Position numbers and translations under genes: made by a program
Shown here: positions 35,114-44,514 of the stretch, in pieces
Numbering within the stretch: position 1 is the stretch's first letter
Layout of the letters: each line of letters starts with the position of its first letter
Source: Deltaproteobacteria bacterium
Lineage (GTDB): Bacteria > Desulfobacterota > DSM-4660 > Desulfatiglandales > HGW-15
NCBI GenBank assembly: GCA_016932235.1
Contig: JAFGDF010000355.1
Location: forward strand, 16,513 to 80,512
Length of the DNA: 64,000 bases
Reading direction: 5' to 3'
The notes under the pieces: generated by a model
The model's database searches: none
What the model was told of the DNA's origin: nothing
Seen by the model: the letters and a program-made list of their open reading frames with translations, nothing else

Positions 35114-36448
35114 TTATTTTGATTTGAAAGAAGCTGAAGGAAGCCATTCGAGGATATCCTTGGCTCTTCTCCGAGCCTCAGAAATAACAGCATCAACATC
35201 CATAACCAGTAATCTGCGTCTGTCCATGACCAGCCTTCCGTCTATTATTGAATAGGCAACATCTTCACCCCGTGCGGCGTAGACAAGATGTGAGAAAGGA
35301 TTATACATCGGTGTCAGATGAGGTTTGTTGCAATCAACAACTATGATATCCGCTTTTTTCCCTTCTTCAATTGATCCCACCGTATCGTCAATGCCAAGAG
35401 CCTTCGCTCCTTCTATCGTTGCCATACGCACAACAGTTAAGGCATCCATTACGGTCGTATCCATGGACCCTATTTTATGAAGTTTGGCGGCGGTATCCAT
35501 CTCGCCAAAAAGGTCCAGGTTGTTATTTGAGGCACAACCGTCCGTTCCGATACCAACAGTCAGTCCTCTTTGAAGCATAGCAGGAATAGGAGCGATACCG
35601 GATGCGAGTTTCATATTACTCTCGGGATTATGAACGACTTTCACCCCTTTCTCAGCAAACAAATCGATTTCCGCATCATTGAGATGCACACAGTGGTCTG
35701 CGATAAGATGAGGGCCAAGAATGCCAAGCGAATCGAGATGGCCAACAGGTCTTCTTCCGTACCTTTCCCTAACAACGTTAATCTCAGTTTCGGTTTCCGC
35801 AAGGTGGGTTATCAGAGGTGCTTTATACTTAAGAGCAAGATCGTTTGCGGCAGAAAGAAGAGAAGGGCTGCATGTAAACGGGGAATGAGGTTCAACTGCT
35901 ATGCTAACAAGACTGTCATCCTTCCATCTATCGATCAGCGACTCGGTATATATGAGCCCGTTTTCTGTTGATCCATAATTAGGGGAATCAAAGTCATATA
36001 GTACTTCTCCAACGATACATCGCATGCCGGAAGATTTTGCTGCCTTTGCCACTTCATCTTCAAAAAGATACATGTCGCAGAAGGTCGTGGTCCCGGACAG
36101 AATCATTTCCGCACATGCTAAAAGACTGCCCGTAAATACAAACTCCGCGTCCATTTTTGCCTCTACAGGAAAGATATAATTATTCAACCATTCCATCAGC
36201 GGAAGATCATCAGCCAATCCCCGAAAAAGGGTCATAGCGGCATGGGTATGCCCGTTTATCAACCCGGGAAGGATAAGGCCCCCTCTGGCGTCGATTTTTA
36301 TTTTTGCTTCGAAATCGCCAACCGGAAGTTTGCCTGAATATTCGATTTTACCCCCTTTGATTCCTATCAGGCCATCTTGAATAATTGAATCGCCATCATC
36401 CATTGTCAGCACGGTTCCATTCTGTATAAGGATATCAAGATTATTCAT
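35114..36448 (-). CDS. mtaD: 5-methylthioadenosine/S-adenosylhomocysteine deaminase
   Basis: A 444-residue amidohydrolase of the MTA/SAH deaminase family. Metal and catalytic segments: GLINGHTHAAMTLFRGLADDLPL (HxH), VEPHSPFTC, THLAETETE and the closing GTDGCASNNNLDLFGEMD. It deaminates MTA, SAH or 5'-deoxyadenosine to the inosine analogue. The start at 36448 (MNNLDIL) is chosen because GGAG lies six bases upstream; an upstream ATG at 36475 would overlap nothing useful. It follows the nucleoside phosphorylase gene by 31 bp, forming a salvage operon: deamination then phosphorolysis. Confidence 0.9.
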   Translation of the reverse strand: MNNLDILIQNGTVLTMDDGDSIIQDGLIGIKGGKIEYSGKLPVGDFEAKIKIDARGGLILPGLINGHTHAAMTLFRGLADDLPLMEWLNNYIFPVEAKMDAEFVFTGSLLACAEMILSGTTTFCDMYLFEDEVAKAAKSSGMRCIVGEVLYDFDSPNYGSTENGLIYTESLIDRWKDDSLVSIAVEPHSPFTCSPSLLSAANDLALKYKAPLITHLAETETEINVVRERYGRRPVGHLDSLGILGPHLIADHCVHLNDAEIDLFAEKGVKVVHNPESNMKLASGIAPIPAMLQRGLTVGIGTDGCASNNNLDLFGEMDTAAKLHKIGSMDTTVMDALTVVRMATIEGAKALGIDDTVGSIEEGKKADIIVVDCNKPHLTPMYNPFSHLVYAARGEDVAYSIIDGRLVMDRRRLLVMDVDAVISEARRRAKDILEWLPSASFKSK

Positions 36449-36479
36449 TACGTTCTCCAGAAAATAATTTACCAAATTC

Positions 36480-37298
36480 TCACACGGGCAGGTTTCCGAT
36501 TATCTTTTCCCATAGAACAGCGAGAACCGATCCTGCGCTGTTTGCAACCTCGATTATCTTTTCGATAGAGGTCTTTTCCATGCAATCCGGGAGGTTTACA
36601 TTTGTTATAGCCACTATGACCATTATCTGAAGGCCGCATTGGGCCGCAACAATAACTTCATGAACAGTTGACATCCCTACGGCATCAGCCCCTATCATAC
36701 GCAGAAATCGCGTTTCAGCAGGTGTTTCAAGGCTCGGTCCGGTCACACCAACATATACACCACGATTTAGCTGGATTTCCTGTTTAAGCGCTTCCTTGCT
36801 CGCAAGCTCAATTAGGGCTGGATTATAAACTCTGGTCATATCCGGAAAACGTGGCCCAAAATGATCCGTATTCATCCCTATTAAGGGGTTCTGGCCTGTT
36901 AGATTGATATGATCCGTAACCGCCATAAGATCTCCGGCCCTGAAATTTGGATTAAGACCTCCCGCAGCGCTGGATATAAAGAGATACTTTATGCCCAATT
37001 TGGACATGACACGTACCGGGAAGGCAATCTCTTCCGGAGTATAGCCCTCATATGCATGAAACCTCCCTTCCATGACAATCAACTGTTTCCCTGCAAGGGT
37101 CCCTGACATGAGGACACCTTTATGTCCCGCTACGGTTGATATCGGAAAATATGGTATCTCATTGTAGGGAATTCTGGTGGCCGATTTTAAGCAATCAGCA
37201 ATATTTCCCAGACCGGTCCCGGTAATGAGACCTACCTCAGGTGGAACTTTAAATTTTGCGAGGATGTAACTGCAAGATTCATGGATCTCCTGAAACAT
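36480..37298 (-). CDS. purine nucleoside phosphorylase (PNP/MTAP family)
   Basis: A 272-residue trimeric-type nucleoside phosphorylase. Characteristic segments: GLITGTGLGNIAD, AGHKGVLMSG, EGRFHAYEGY, SSAAGGLNPNFRAGDLM, DHINLTGQNPL and TGPSLETPAETRFLRMIGADAVGMSTVHEVI. It cleaves purine nucleosides with phosphate. With the neighbouring deaminase it may process 5'-deoxy- or methylthio-inosine. ATG at 37298 is favoured by AAGGAG placed seven bases upstream, rather than 37364. Confidence 0.9.
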   Translation of the reverse strand: MFQEIHESCSYILAKFKVPPEVGLITGTGLGNIADCLKSATRIPYNEIPYFPISTVAGHKGVLMSGTLAGKQLIVMEGRFHAYEGYTPEEIAFPVRVMSKLGIKYLFISSAAGGLNPNFRAGDLMAVTDHINLTGQNPLIGMNTDHFGPRFPDMTRVYNPALIELASKEALKQEIQLNRGVYVGVTGPSLETPAETRFLRMIGADAVGMSTVHEVIVAAQCGLQIMVIVAITNVNLPDCMEKTSIEKIIEVANSAGSVLAVLWEKIIGNLPV

Positions 37299-37522
37299 TC
37301 TTAGTCTCCTTCTGGCTTTCCACTCAGATATATCTCGATGCATATCATATTGAATTTTTCTCACAAATATTCATAAAGAGTCAACAATAATAACCGGGAG
37401 GCTGAAGGACTTTGAGCCAAAGAATCGCAGACGTTTTCAAGAATCCCTGATGTGCCTGTTATGGGTTGACAAAATCATGAATATATGCAATTTTTTACTA
37501 ATTTATCTTAAGGAGGTTAAGT

Positions 37523-38149
37523 GTGGAGACCGATGAACAACCTAGAACACCCACGAAACGTTTAATTCGTGGGACATTTTCTTTTACGATATTATGCTTA
37601 TTAACTTTTATTCCCTATCAAAAAATATATAAACCAGCGGCGGTTGACCTGCAGATTCCCGAATCAGCAAGTATAATTCAAGTCCAGGAGGATAATATAC
37701 CATCAGAAGATCCGGATCTGAAAAATAATAAGCCTGAGCAGCTTTTTAACCAGATTATCGTTGAGGCGGCAAATAAAAATGAAATAGATCCAGCGCTTGT
37801 TAAGGCCATCATAAAGGTTGAATCAAGCTACAACCATCTCGCGGTTTCCAAGAAAGGAGCGAGGGGACTGATGCAGATTATGCCATCCACAGCCATGGAA
37901 CTCGGAGTGACAGATCTTTTCAATCCCGAGACAAATGTGAATGCCGGCGTAAGGCATTTAAAAAGATTGCTGAAAGAATTTGGCGGAGATCTTCACATGG
38001 CTTTAGCGGCTTATAATGCAGGAAGCACAAAAGTCAGGGAATATCAAGGCGTTCCTCCATTCAGTACCACTCAAAGCTATGTAAAAAAGGTATTTGAATA
38101 TTACAAGTATTATCAAAACATGCGGCTGACATCCAGCAAGAATATTTAG
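37523..38149 (+). CDS. lytic transglycosylase (SLT domain)
   Basis: A 208-residue protein with an N-terminal membrane anchor or signal (about residues 18-34) and a C-terminal SLT goose-type lysozyme domain. The catalytic glutamate lies in IIKVESSYNHLAVSKKGARGLMQIMPSTA, and AALAAYNAGSTKV is the family's closing motif. It cleaves peptidoglycan strands in the periplasm. The start is GTG at 37523, with AAGGAGG eight bases upstream. Confidence 0.9.
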   Translation: METDEQPRTPTKRLIRGTFSFTILCLLTFIPYQKIYKPAAVDLQIPESASIIQVQEDNIPSEDPDLKNNKPEQLFNQIIVEAANKNEIDPALVKAIIKVESSYNHLAVSKKGARGLMQIMPSTAMELGVTDLFNPETNVNAGVRHLKRLLKEFGGDLHMALAAYNAGSTKVREYQGVPPFSTTQSYVKKVFEYYKYYQNMRLTSSKNI

Positions 38150-38192
38150 ACAGTTAGATGGATGCATGATGACGAAGACTTTATCCTCCCAT

Positions 38193-38225
38193 AAGGCCCG
38201 GCTTGTCCGTCGGGTCTTCTTTCTT
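38193..38225 (+). terminator. intrinsic terminator after the transglycosylase gene
   Basis: AAGGCCCG (38193-38200) pairs with CGGGTCTT (38211-38218), one G-T wobble, followed by a T-rich run. Confidence 0.55.
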
Positions 38226-38239
38226 TTAAGGTTTTTTTC

Positions 38240-39139
38240 ATGATCAAGAAAATCGATCTGCATATTCACTCAAAATGCTCGGATGGTAAGATGTCCCCCG
38301 CTGATATCATTCATGAATGTTCACAAAGAGGAATTGGCCTGATATCAATAACGGATCACGATTCCATCGATTGCCAGGAAGAAGCCCGGATATTATGTAG
38401 AAAAAGCAATATTCATTATATTCCGGGCCTTGAATTAAGCGTATCCTTCTCTCATCCAAAATATGGAGACTCAAAGCCAATTTCATTGGATTTTCTGGCA
38501 TATATGTATGATATTAAAAATACAACATTAATAAACAAACTCGAAAAGATGCGGCAACACAGGATCAAAAGAGCGGAACAGATACTTGAAAAAATAAATC
38601 ATGAACTTGCTCTTAAGGGAAAAACTCATCTAACAAACGATGATATGGAAGAGATCCAAAACTCAGTTGACGGGGCCTTTGGTCGTCCGCACATTGCAAG
38701 TTATCTGGTGAAGAAGGGCATAGTGAATACCCGGCAGGAAGCTTTTGATATATATCTAGTCAAGTGTAATGTTCCAAAATTGCCGCTTACTTTACCTGAA
38801 GCATCAGAGATAATAAAGAATGCGGGAGGAAAGCTCCTGCTGGCTCATCCAAATCACCCGAGGGGGACGTCTCTGATCAATTTTACGACTGACATCACTG
38901 AGCAGCAAAAGATAATTAAAGAGACCATGATGCCCTATATAAACGGGATTGAATGCTGGCATTCGGAACACGATAAGATAACTTCAGAACGATACAGCTC
39001 TTTTGCAAAAGAAATGGGTTTGATGGTCAGTGGAGGTTCTGATTGTCACCAGGATCCTGTGCGTTTAGGAGAAACTGATGTACCTTTGTGCGTTGCGAAC
39101 CAGTTCGGAATTAAACTCAATGGTAAAACCTATGGATAA
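38240..39139 (+). CDS. PHP-domain phosphoesterase
   Basis: A 299-residue PHP-family metal phosphoesterase. Metal motifs: DLHIHSKCSDGKMSP at the N-terminus, TDHDSID, LAHPNH near residue 210 and GGSDCHQD near residue 275. Related bacterial proteins (YciV/RNase AM type) hydrolyse 3',5'-bisphosphonucleotides or short RNA 5' ends. It starts a plus-strand run that continues with two kinase genes and NAD kinase. Confidence 0.85.
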   Translation: MIKKIDLHIHSKCSDGKMSPADIIHECSQRGIGLISITDHDSIDCQEEARILCRKSNIHYIPGLELSVSFSHPKYGDSKPISLDFLAYMYDIKNTTLINKLEKMRQHRIKRAEQILEKINHELALKGKTHLTNDDMEEIQNSVDGAFGRPHIASYLVKKGIVNTRQEAFDIYLVKCNVPKLPLTLPEASEIIKNAGGKLLLAHPNHPRGTSLINFTTDITEQQKIIKETMMPYINGIECWHSEHDKITSERYSSFAKEMGLMVSGGSDCHQDPVRLGETDVPLCVANQFGIKLNGKTYG

Positions 39140-40133
39140 ATTTATTAATGGCCTGATGAAAACGGATACATTTCAGGGTTTCGCCGGCAAGACAGAAATT
39201 ATTCAAACCCATATCTCAATGGTTTTTTTGACTGACCAATTCGCATATAAAATAAAAAAACCTGTGGATTTCGGTTTTCTGGATTTTTCCACTCTTGAGA
39301 AGAGACGCTATTACTGCAACCAGGAGGTAAAGCTGAACAGGCGCTTCTCGAAGGATATATATATTCAGGTTCTCCCAATATTGTATGACGGTAAGGATTA
39401 TAAAGTGGGAGAGGGAAGGGGCGAAGTAGTTGAATACGCAGTCAAGATGAATAGGATTCCAGAAAAACTGATAATGAAATCAGAATTCGAAACGGGAAGA
39501 CTGACGAAAAATCACCTTTCGGATGTTGCAGAGACACTTGTAAATTTTCATCAGACAGCGGATTGGTCCCCTGAAATCGAAAGGTTCGGTGAACCGGATA
39601 TATTCAAGATCACCACAGATGAGAACTTCGAACAGACTGAAAGATACATTGATGTCACTCTGGACAGAGAATGCTTCAGTACAATAAGACACTGGACAAA
39701 CGATTTTTTTCAAAAGAATAGAGACTTGTTTTATGAGAGGATAAGAGATAGAAAAATCAGGGATTGTCATGGAGATCTTCACATGGAACACATCCTGCTC
39801 TCCAGACCTGTCTCCATGTTTGACTGCATAGAGTTCAACGATCGTTTTCGATATACAGATACATTTGCGGATGTAGGCTTTCTTTTAATGGATCTGGAGT
39901 TCCATGGCGGTAATGAATCCGCTGATATCCTATGGAATTTATATTCAAAAAAGACCATGGAAGACGGTTTGGAACATCTTATGACCTTTTATAAAGTTTA
40001 CCGCGCCTATGTAAGGGGGAAGGTGAATAGTTTTCAAATTAATGATACTAATATACCAACTTATGATAAAGAAAAAGCAATAAAAACTGCGCAAAGTTAT
40101 TTTCATCTCGCGCTCTCATATGTACGGCAATGA
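39120..40133 (+). CDS. APH-type kinase domain protein
   Basis: A 337-residue protein of the aminoglycoside phosphotransferase-like fold. The catalytic loop reads CHGDLHMEHILL (about residue 216) and the metal segment FDCIEFNDRFRYTDTFADVGFLLMDLE. In many bacteria this domain is fused to a P-loop kinase domain in one protein of about 510 residues; here the second half is the separate next gene. The start is uncertain: ATG at 39120 overlaps the PHP gene by 20 bp, and ATG at 39132 is possible. A function in drug resistance should not be assumed. Confidence 0.75.
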   Translation: MVKPMDKFINGLMKTDTFQGFAGKTEIIQTHISMVFLTDQFAYKIKKPVDFGFLDFSTLEKRRYYCNQEVKLNRRFSKDIYIQVLPILYDGKDYKVGEGRGEVVEYAVKMNRIPEKLIMKSEFETGRLTKNHLSDVAETLVNFHQTADWSPEIERFGEPDIFKITTDENFEQTERYIDVTLDRECFSTIRHWTNDFFQKNRDLFYERIRDRKIRDCHGDLHMEHILLSRPVSMFDCIEFNDRFRYTDTFADVGFLLMDLEFHGGNESADILWNLYSKKTMEDGLEHLMTFYKVYRAYVRGKVNSFQINDTNIPTYDKEKAIKTAQSYFHLALSYVRQ

Positions 40134-40145
40134 AAGGAACTTATA

Positions 40146-40748
40146 ATGAGGGAGTCTTTCAGGGTTTTCATGCAAAGAGAATTAAAGCCTGACGCAGTTT
40201 TGATCGCATGCGGACTTCCGGCATCATACAAGACGGAAACCACTGAAGTAATAGCCGTGATAAAAGGATATTCTGTGTTAAGAACGGATATGCTACGGCT
40301 TGAAGTATTAAAGGACGAGGATATTTTTGATGAAAAGGTCGCATCCAGCATGAATAAAAGGACACTCGTATATGACGAGATGTTCAGGATGGCTGACGAA
40401 CTTGCAGGCAAAGGAGAAGGGATTGTCCTGGATGCGACATTTATCTCGCGTTCTTTAAGGTTTCGTGCTGCAGAAATTGCTGAAAGGCACGGAAAAACAT
40501 TTGTCATTCAACAGACTCAATGTCCACAGGATGTTTCTATTGCGAGGATCCTGAAAAGGTCAAAGGATAATTATGAGTCCAATGCGCTGACAGAGCAGGC
40601 ATATCTGAATAATAAGGAAAAATTTGAAGATGTGGACCTGAAAATTCTTAAGCACAGATACCCAACATTAAGCGCAATGCATCTTGTCGTTGACACAACA
40701 TCAGATATGGAAGATGAATGGTGCGTTATTCAAAAAAATATTATTTGA
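40146..40748 (+). CDS. P-loop kinase (AAA_33 type), partner half of the APH-type protein
   Basis: A 200-residue P-loop protein. The Walker A loop is atypical, CGLPASYKTE, with tyrosine where GSGKST-type loops have glycine, but Lys-Thr is kept. IVLDATFISRSLRFRAAEIA resembles the Walker B region of gluconokinase-like and AAA_33 proteins. GAAAGGAAC precedes the ATG, 12 bp after the APH-type gene. The pair corresponds to the two halves of a protein that is fused in other bacteria. Confidence 0.75.
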   Translation: MRESFRVFMQRELKPDAVLIACGLPASYKTETTEVIAVIKGYSVLRTDMLRLEVLKDEDIFDEKVASSMNKRTLVYDEMFRMADELAGKGEGIVLDATFISRSLRFRAAEIAERHGKTFVIQQTQCPQDVSIARILKRSKDNYESNALTEQAYLNNKEKFEDVDLKILKHRYPTLSAMHLVVDTTSDMEDEWCVIQKNII

Positions 40749-40778
40749 TCAGATAATATACCTAAAAGGATTCGATTT

Positions 40779-41669
40779 ATGACGGAAGTTTCCGTGGGCA
40801 TCATATATAAGAATAAATTTGATCGCGCAAGGGCTGAAGCTGAAAAATTGGAAGAATGGCTCAACGAACGCAGGGTTAATGTCCATATCAAAGAATCAGC
40901 AAGCCGCGATCATGATGGAAGTCCTGATAGGAATCCATCAAGCTTTCCTGAAGAAATTGACTTTTTTGTGGTACTTGGTGGAGATGGGACACTGCTTGGT
41001 GCTGCAAGAGAGGTTGTCAACTTCGGCGTGCCCATACTAGGCGTAAACCTCGGGGGTCTTGGTTTTCTGACAGGAATACCAGTCGAGAAACTCTATTCTG
41101 CGATTGAAATGATACTTGAAAATAAGCTTAACTATGAATCAAGGTTAATGCTTCAGGCAGAAGTAATCAGAGAAAACAGGGAAGTATGCCGATTCAGTTT
41201 CCTCAATGATGTTGTCGTCAGTAAAAGTTTATTGGCAAGGATTATTGAACTTGATGTATTTATCAACAATATCTTCCTGACCACCTTCAGGGCGGACGGA
41301 CTGATAATCTCGACTCCAACCGGTTCCACTGCATACAATCTTGCAGCCGGCGGACCAATACTTTACCCAACAATGAATAATATAATCGTGAGCCCGATTT
41401 GCCCCTTTACTCTCACAAACCGTCCGATAATTCTTCCGGACTCTGACAGCATATCAGTTATGATGGGTCAGGAAAGTGATGAACTAATCAGCCTTACTTT
41501 TGATGGTCAGGTCGGATTTGACCTTCTTTATGGAGATAAAGTCATTATATCCAAGTCTGAAAAAAGGATTAATCTCTTCTGTTCTCCTGATAAGAATTAT
41601 TTTGAAATATTGCGCGCAAAACTCATGTGGGGAGGAACAACCTACAGTATAAAAAATGAGGATGGATAG
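40779..41669 (+). CDS. nadK: NAD kinase
   Basis: A 296-residue ATP-NAD kinase. FVVLGGDGTLLGAAR carries the GGDG motif, followed by VNLGGLGFLTGI, FLNDVVVSK (the NE/D motif) and STPTGSTAYNLAAGGPI. It phosphorylates NAD to NADP. The C-terminus overlaps the DUF4911 gene by 14 bp, which suggests translational coupling. Confidence 0.95.
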   Translation: MTEVSVGIIYKNKFDRARAEAEKLEEWLNERRVNVHIKESASRDHDGSPDRNPSSFPEEIDFFVVLGGDGTLLGAAREVVNFGVPILGVNLGGLGFLTGIPVEKLYSAIEMILENKLNYESRLMLQAEVIRENREVCRFSFLNDVVVSKSLLARIIELDVFINNIFLTTFRADGLIISTPTGSTAYNLAAGGPILYPTMNNIIVSPICPFTLTNRPIILPDSDSISVMMGQESDELISLTFDGQVGFDLLYGDKVIISKSEKRINLFCSPDKNYFEILRAKLMWGGTTYSIKNEDG

Positions 41670-41880
41670 CTATTTATTGCAGGTAGAGAAAAGGGATATC
41701 AACTACCTTAGCGTGATTATTGGAGCCTATGATGGAATGGCGATTGTAAGAACAGTCGATCCATATAAAGCCGTGATCGAACTGATCGTGGCACCAGGAT
41801 GTTCCCCTGTTATAAAGGAACTGATTGACAGCTTAAAAGGATCGGAAAGAATCAATCTTCAATTATATAATGAATCTTGA
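41656..41880 (+). CDS. DUF4911 domain protein
   Basis: A 74-residue protein with an alternating strand-helix pattern (YLSVIIGAYDGMAIVRTVDP, then IELIVAPGCSPVIKELIDSL). It resembles DUF4911, a small family that I know from deltaproteobacteria next to miaB. Function is unknown. It overlaps the end of nadK and lies just ahead of miaB. Confidence 0.65.
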   Translation: MRMDSYLLQVEKRDINYLSVIIGAYDGMAIVRTVDPYKAVIELIVAPGCSPVIKELIDSLKGSERINLQLYNES

Positions 41881-41909
41881 AAATGTATCTCCTTGAAAGA
41901 TCAGCAGAA

Positions 41910-43250
41910 ATGCACCGAACATATTATATAGCCAATATGGGTTGTCAGATGAATGAATATGATTCGGACCATGTTGGACAGATACTTTCGAATGCCGGAT
42001 ACCTGCCGGTAGATCACCCCGATGGGGCTGATTTGATACTTATTAATACATGTTCAGTCCGGGCTAAAGCCGAGCAGAAGGCTTTCAGTCTTTTAGGCCG
42101 AATGTCAAATCTAAAAAGGAATACGCCGGGCATTATACTGGGTGTGATGGGCTGTGTCGCTCAACAGGAGGGGGTTGAGCTTTTCAGAAGGTTTCCGGAT
42201 CTTGATATGATAATAGGCACCAGAGAAATCGATCGGTTGAAAGATCTTGTTGATAGGATTATTGACCGTGGTGAAAGAGTTAACGCTGTTGACTTGAATG
42301 CCGCCCCGACTGTAAATATCAGCCACAATGGCTATTTCAAAGGACGGGTAAAGAGCTTTATTTCTATAATGATGGGATGCAATAATTTTTGCAGCTACTG
42401 TATCGTCCCATATGTCAGGGGCCGCGAAGTCAGCCGAAACCCTGATAGAATAATAGATGAAGCGAAAAAACTTGTTTCTCAAGGAATAAGGGAGATCACA
42501 TTGCTGGGCCAGAATGTGAATTCATATTGTTCCCATGAAAATGAGGAAACAAATTTTCCAGGATTGCTTAAAAGGCTGAGCAAAGTGGAAAGGCTTTTAA
42601 GAATAAGATTTACTACTTCACATCCCAAGGATTTGTCCGACGAATTAATCGGATGTTTTGGTGAAATCGAAAATCTCTGCCCGCATATCCATCTTCCGTT
42701 TCAATCCGGGTCAAATCGAATTTTAAATCTAATGAACAGGGGATATGATTCCGAACATTATAGCAGGCTTGTTTATAAACTGAAAAAAGCAAGGCCCGAT
42801 ATCTCTCTAACAAGTGATGTAATTGTGGGTTTTCCAGGAGAAACAGAAGAAGATTTTCAGATGACCATTGACCTTATCAGACAAATCGAGTTTGATAATC
42901 TGTTTTCGTTCAAATATTCAGACCGAAAAGGGACAGCTGCTGAAAAACTGGGGCAGAAGATTGACGAGTCGGAAAAATCAAGACGCCTTGATTTACTTCA
43001 AAACCTGCAGAGAGGCATAACTTTGAAAAAAAACAGGTTGCTGGAAGGAAAAGAGGAGGCAGTCTTGGTTGATGGAACGGGGAAAAGAGACGGCCAGTCT
43101 TCGGGTAGAACTGGGACAAATAAAATTGTCAATTTTAACTGTAATATTAATTTATTAGGCAAATTAGTTAATGTTAAAATTGAGCGTGTATTCGCAAATT
43201 CATTATATGGGAAGCTTTTATCTGTTGACTATTCAGAGCAGGGTTTTTAA
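41910..43250 (+). CDS. miaB: tRNA-2-methylthio-N6-dimethylallyladenosine synthase (MiaB)
   Basis: A 446-residue radical SAM methylthiotransferase. The UPF0004 domain has YYIANMGCQMNEYDSD and TCSVRAKAEQKA and GVMGCVAQQEG (three cysteines for the auxiliary cluster). The radical SAM domain has MMGCNNFCSYCIVPYVRGRE (CxxxCxxC). A C-terminal TRAM domain ends the protein. It modifies A37 of tRNAs that read UNN codons. The ATG at 41910 fits the family N-terminus; ATG at 41883 or TTG at 41877 are open alternatives, none with a strong Shine-Dalgarno. Confidence 0.95.
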   Translation: MHRTYYIANMGCQMNEYDSDHVGQILSNAGYLPVDHPDGADLILINTCSVRAKAEQKAFSLLGRMSNLKRNTPGIILGVMGCVAQQEGVELFRRFPDLDMIIGTREIDRLKDLVDRIIDRGERVNAVDLNAAPTVNISHNGYFKGRVKSFISIMMGCNNFCSYCIVPYVRGREVSRNPDRIIDEAKKLVSQGIREITLLGQNVNSYCSHENEETNFPGLLKRLSKVERLLRIRFTTSHPKDLSDELIGCFGEIENLCPHIHLPFQSGSNRILNLMNRGYDSEHYSRLVYKLKKARPDISLTSDVIVGFPGETEEDFQMTIDLIRQIEFDNLFSFKYSDRKGTAAEKLGQKIDESEKSRRLDLLQNLQRGITLKKNRLLEGKEEAVLVDGTGKRDGQSSGRTGTNKIVNFNCNINLLGKLVNVKIERVFANSLYGKLLSVDYSEQGF

Positions 43251-43252
43251 TA

Positions 43253-44131
43253 ATGATAAGGGAAATGAAAGCGCTTGATTATTCTAAGGAAATTGTACTT
43301 ATAGTGGATGATGATCCTAGTTTGAGAATCACGCTTGAGAAACTCCTGTCCGCCATTGGTTTTTCCGTAAGGACGGCTTCAAGCGCGGATGATGCATTAA
43401 AGATGATTCTCGACGGAGAATTCACATTTGTGCTCACTGATATGAAAATGCCGGGCATGAGCGGCATGGATCTCATCCGGGAGATCAGTAATAAAAGTTT
43501 AAATATCAATGTGATTGCCATGACAGGCTATGCCGACGGGTATAGTTATGTTGATGTAATCAACTCAGGTGCCAGTGATTTCATAAAGAAACCTTTCGGA
43601 ATAGAAGAACTGGAAGCGAAGCTGAGAAGGATACTCGTGGAGAGGAATTTACGAGAAGAGCTTAGTAGACTTTCAATAACAGATTCACTTACAGATCTTT
43701 TTAATCAGAGGCATTTCTACTCAAGGTTACAGGAGGAGATCACAAGAGCCGGAAGACAAAACTACTCGCTCTCTCTGATTCTCCTAGATCTTGATGGATT
43801 CAAAGACTACAATGATCACCATGGGCATCTTGCAGGCGACGAAGTTCTGAGGAATACAGGCAGGATAATCAATAAGTGTATTCGCGAGGGAGTCGATTCA
43901 GGATATCGGTATGGCGGAGATGAATTTGCGGTTATTCTGATTGATGCTGACTTGAACATAGCGCAAGAGATAGGTGAACGTATAAAAAGGGTTTTCGATG
44001 CGGGCACCGGTGTCACCGTGAGCCTCGGCTACGCAAAATATAATATGGGTATGACCGTGAAGGAACTCGTTGAGGAAGCTGATAAAGCGCTTTATAAAGC
44101 GAAGCATAAAAGAAACAGCAATAGAAAATAG
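43253..44131 (+). CDS. response regulator with GGDEF domain (diguanylate cyclase)
   Basis: A 292-residue REC-GGDEF protein. The receiver has acidic VDDDPS, phosphorylation Asp in FVLTDMKMPGMSG, the Thr in AMTGYAD and Lys in FIKKPFG. The GGDEF domain keeps the active motif YRYGGDEFAV, so it should make cyclic-di-GMP. The product-inhibition RxxD site five residues upstream is degenerate (REGVD), so feedback inhibition may be weak. It begins two bases after miaB. No partner histidine kinase is in the window. Confidence 0.92.
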   Translation: MIREMKALDYSKEIVLIVDDDPSLRITLEKLLSAIGFSVRTASSADDALKMILDGEFTFVLTDMKMPGMSGMDLIREISNKSLNINVIAMTGYADGYSYVDVINSGASDFIKKPFGIEELEAKLRRILVERNLREELSRLSITDSLTDLFNQRHFYSRLQEEITRAGRQNYSLSLILLDLDGFKDYNDHHGHLAGDEVLRNTGRIINKCIREGVDSGYRYGGDEFAVILIDADLNIAQEIGERIKRVFDAGTGVTVSLGYAKYNMGMTVKELVEEADKALYKAKHKRNSNRK

Positions 44132-44319
44132 TTCTGATAATATATATTATGTAAACTTATTAGATGGCATTTCATAAACAGCCCGCAGGATCATTCATAG
44201 CACCCTTCCGGTTAAATATGCCTATTCGAAAATACCTGAGATTTGAAATATTTATTGACACAATATCCTGAAAATAGTAATAACCTCAGATCACGATTGC
44301 AATTGGAGGGGAAATTTTA

Positions 44320-44409
44320 ATGGGTAGTGTAGTAAAAAAACGCAGAAAAAAAATACGAAAGCATAAGTATCGGAAACAAATGAAAAAAATGAGGCATAAA
44401 AATAAATAG
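44320..44409 (+). CDS. AURKAIP1/COX24-domain small basic protein (29 residues)
   Basis: The reading frame ATG 44320 to TAG 44409 encodes 29 residues, mostly Lys/Arg (MGSVVKKRRKKIRKHKYRKQ...). This composition and the KKRRKKIRKHKYRK core match small bacterial AURKAIP1/COX24-domain proteins, thought to bind the ribosome like the C-terminal part of mitochondrial mS38. GGAGGGG lies eight bases upstream. A bidirectional terminator follows. Confidence 0.85.
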   Translation: MGSVVKKRRKKIRKHKYRKQMKKMRHKNK

Positions 44410-44435
44410 GCATCATTTTTTCATATCTTAAATAA

Positions 44436-44481
44436 AAAAGGCAGCTCTTCCCTAATCCGCTGAACTGCCTTTTCCTTTTTT
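44436..44481. terminator. bidirectional intrinsic terminator
   Basis: AAAAGGCAG (44436-44444) pairs with CTGCCTTTT (44465-44473), followed by CCTTTTTT. It separates the COX24-like gene from the convergent NifU-like gene. Confidence 0.8.
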
Positions 44482-44514
44482 ACTGTAATATATTTGAAAA
44501 TTTAATTGCGGTGC

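Noticed and set aside
39120..40133. Aminoglycoside resistance gene
   Set aside because: The domain family is broad, and the housekeeping context next to nadK and miaB gives no support for resistance.
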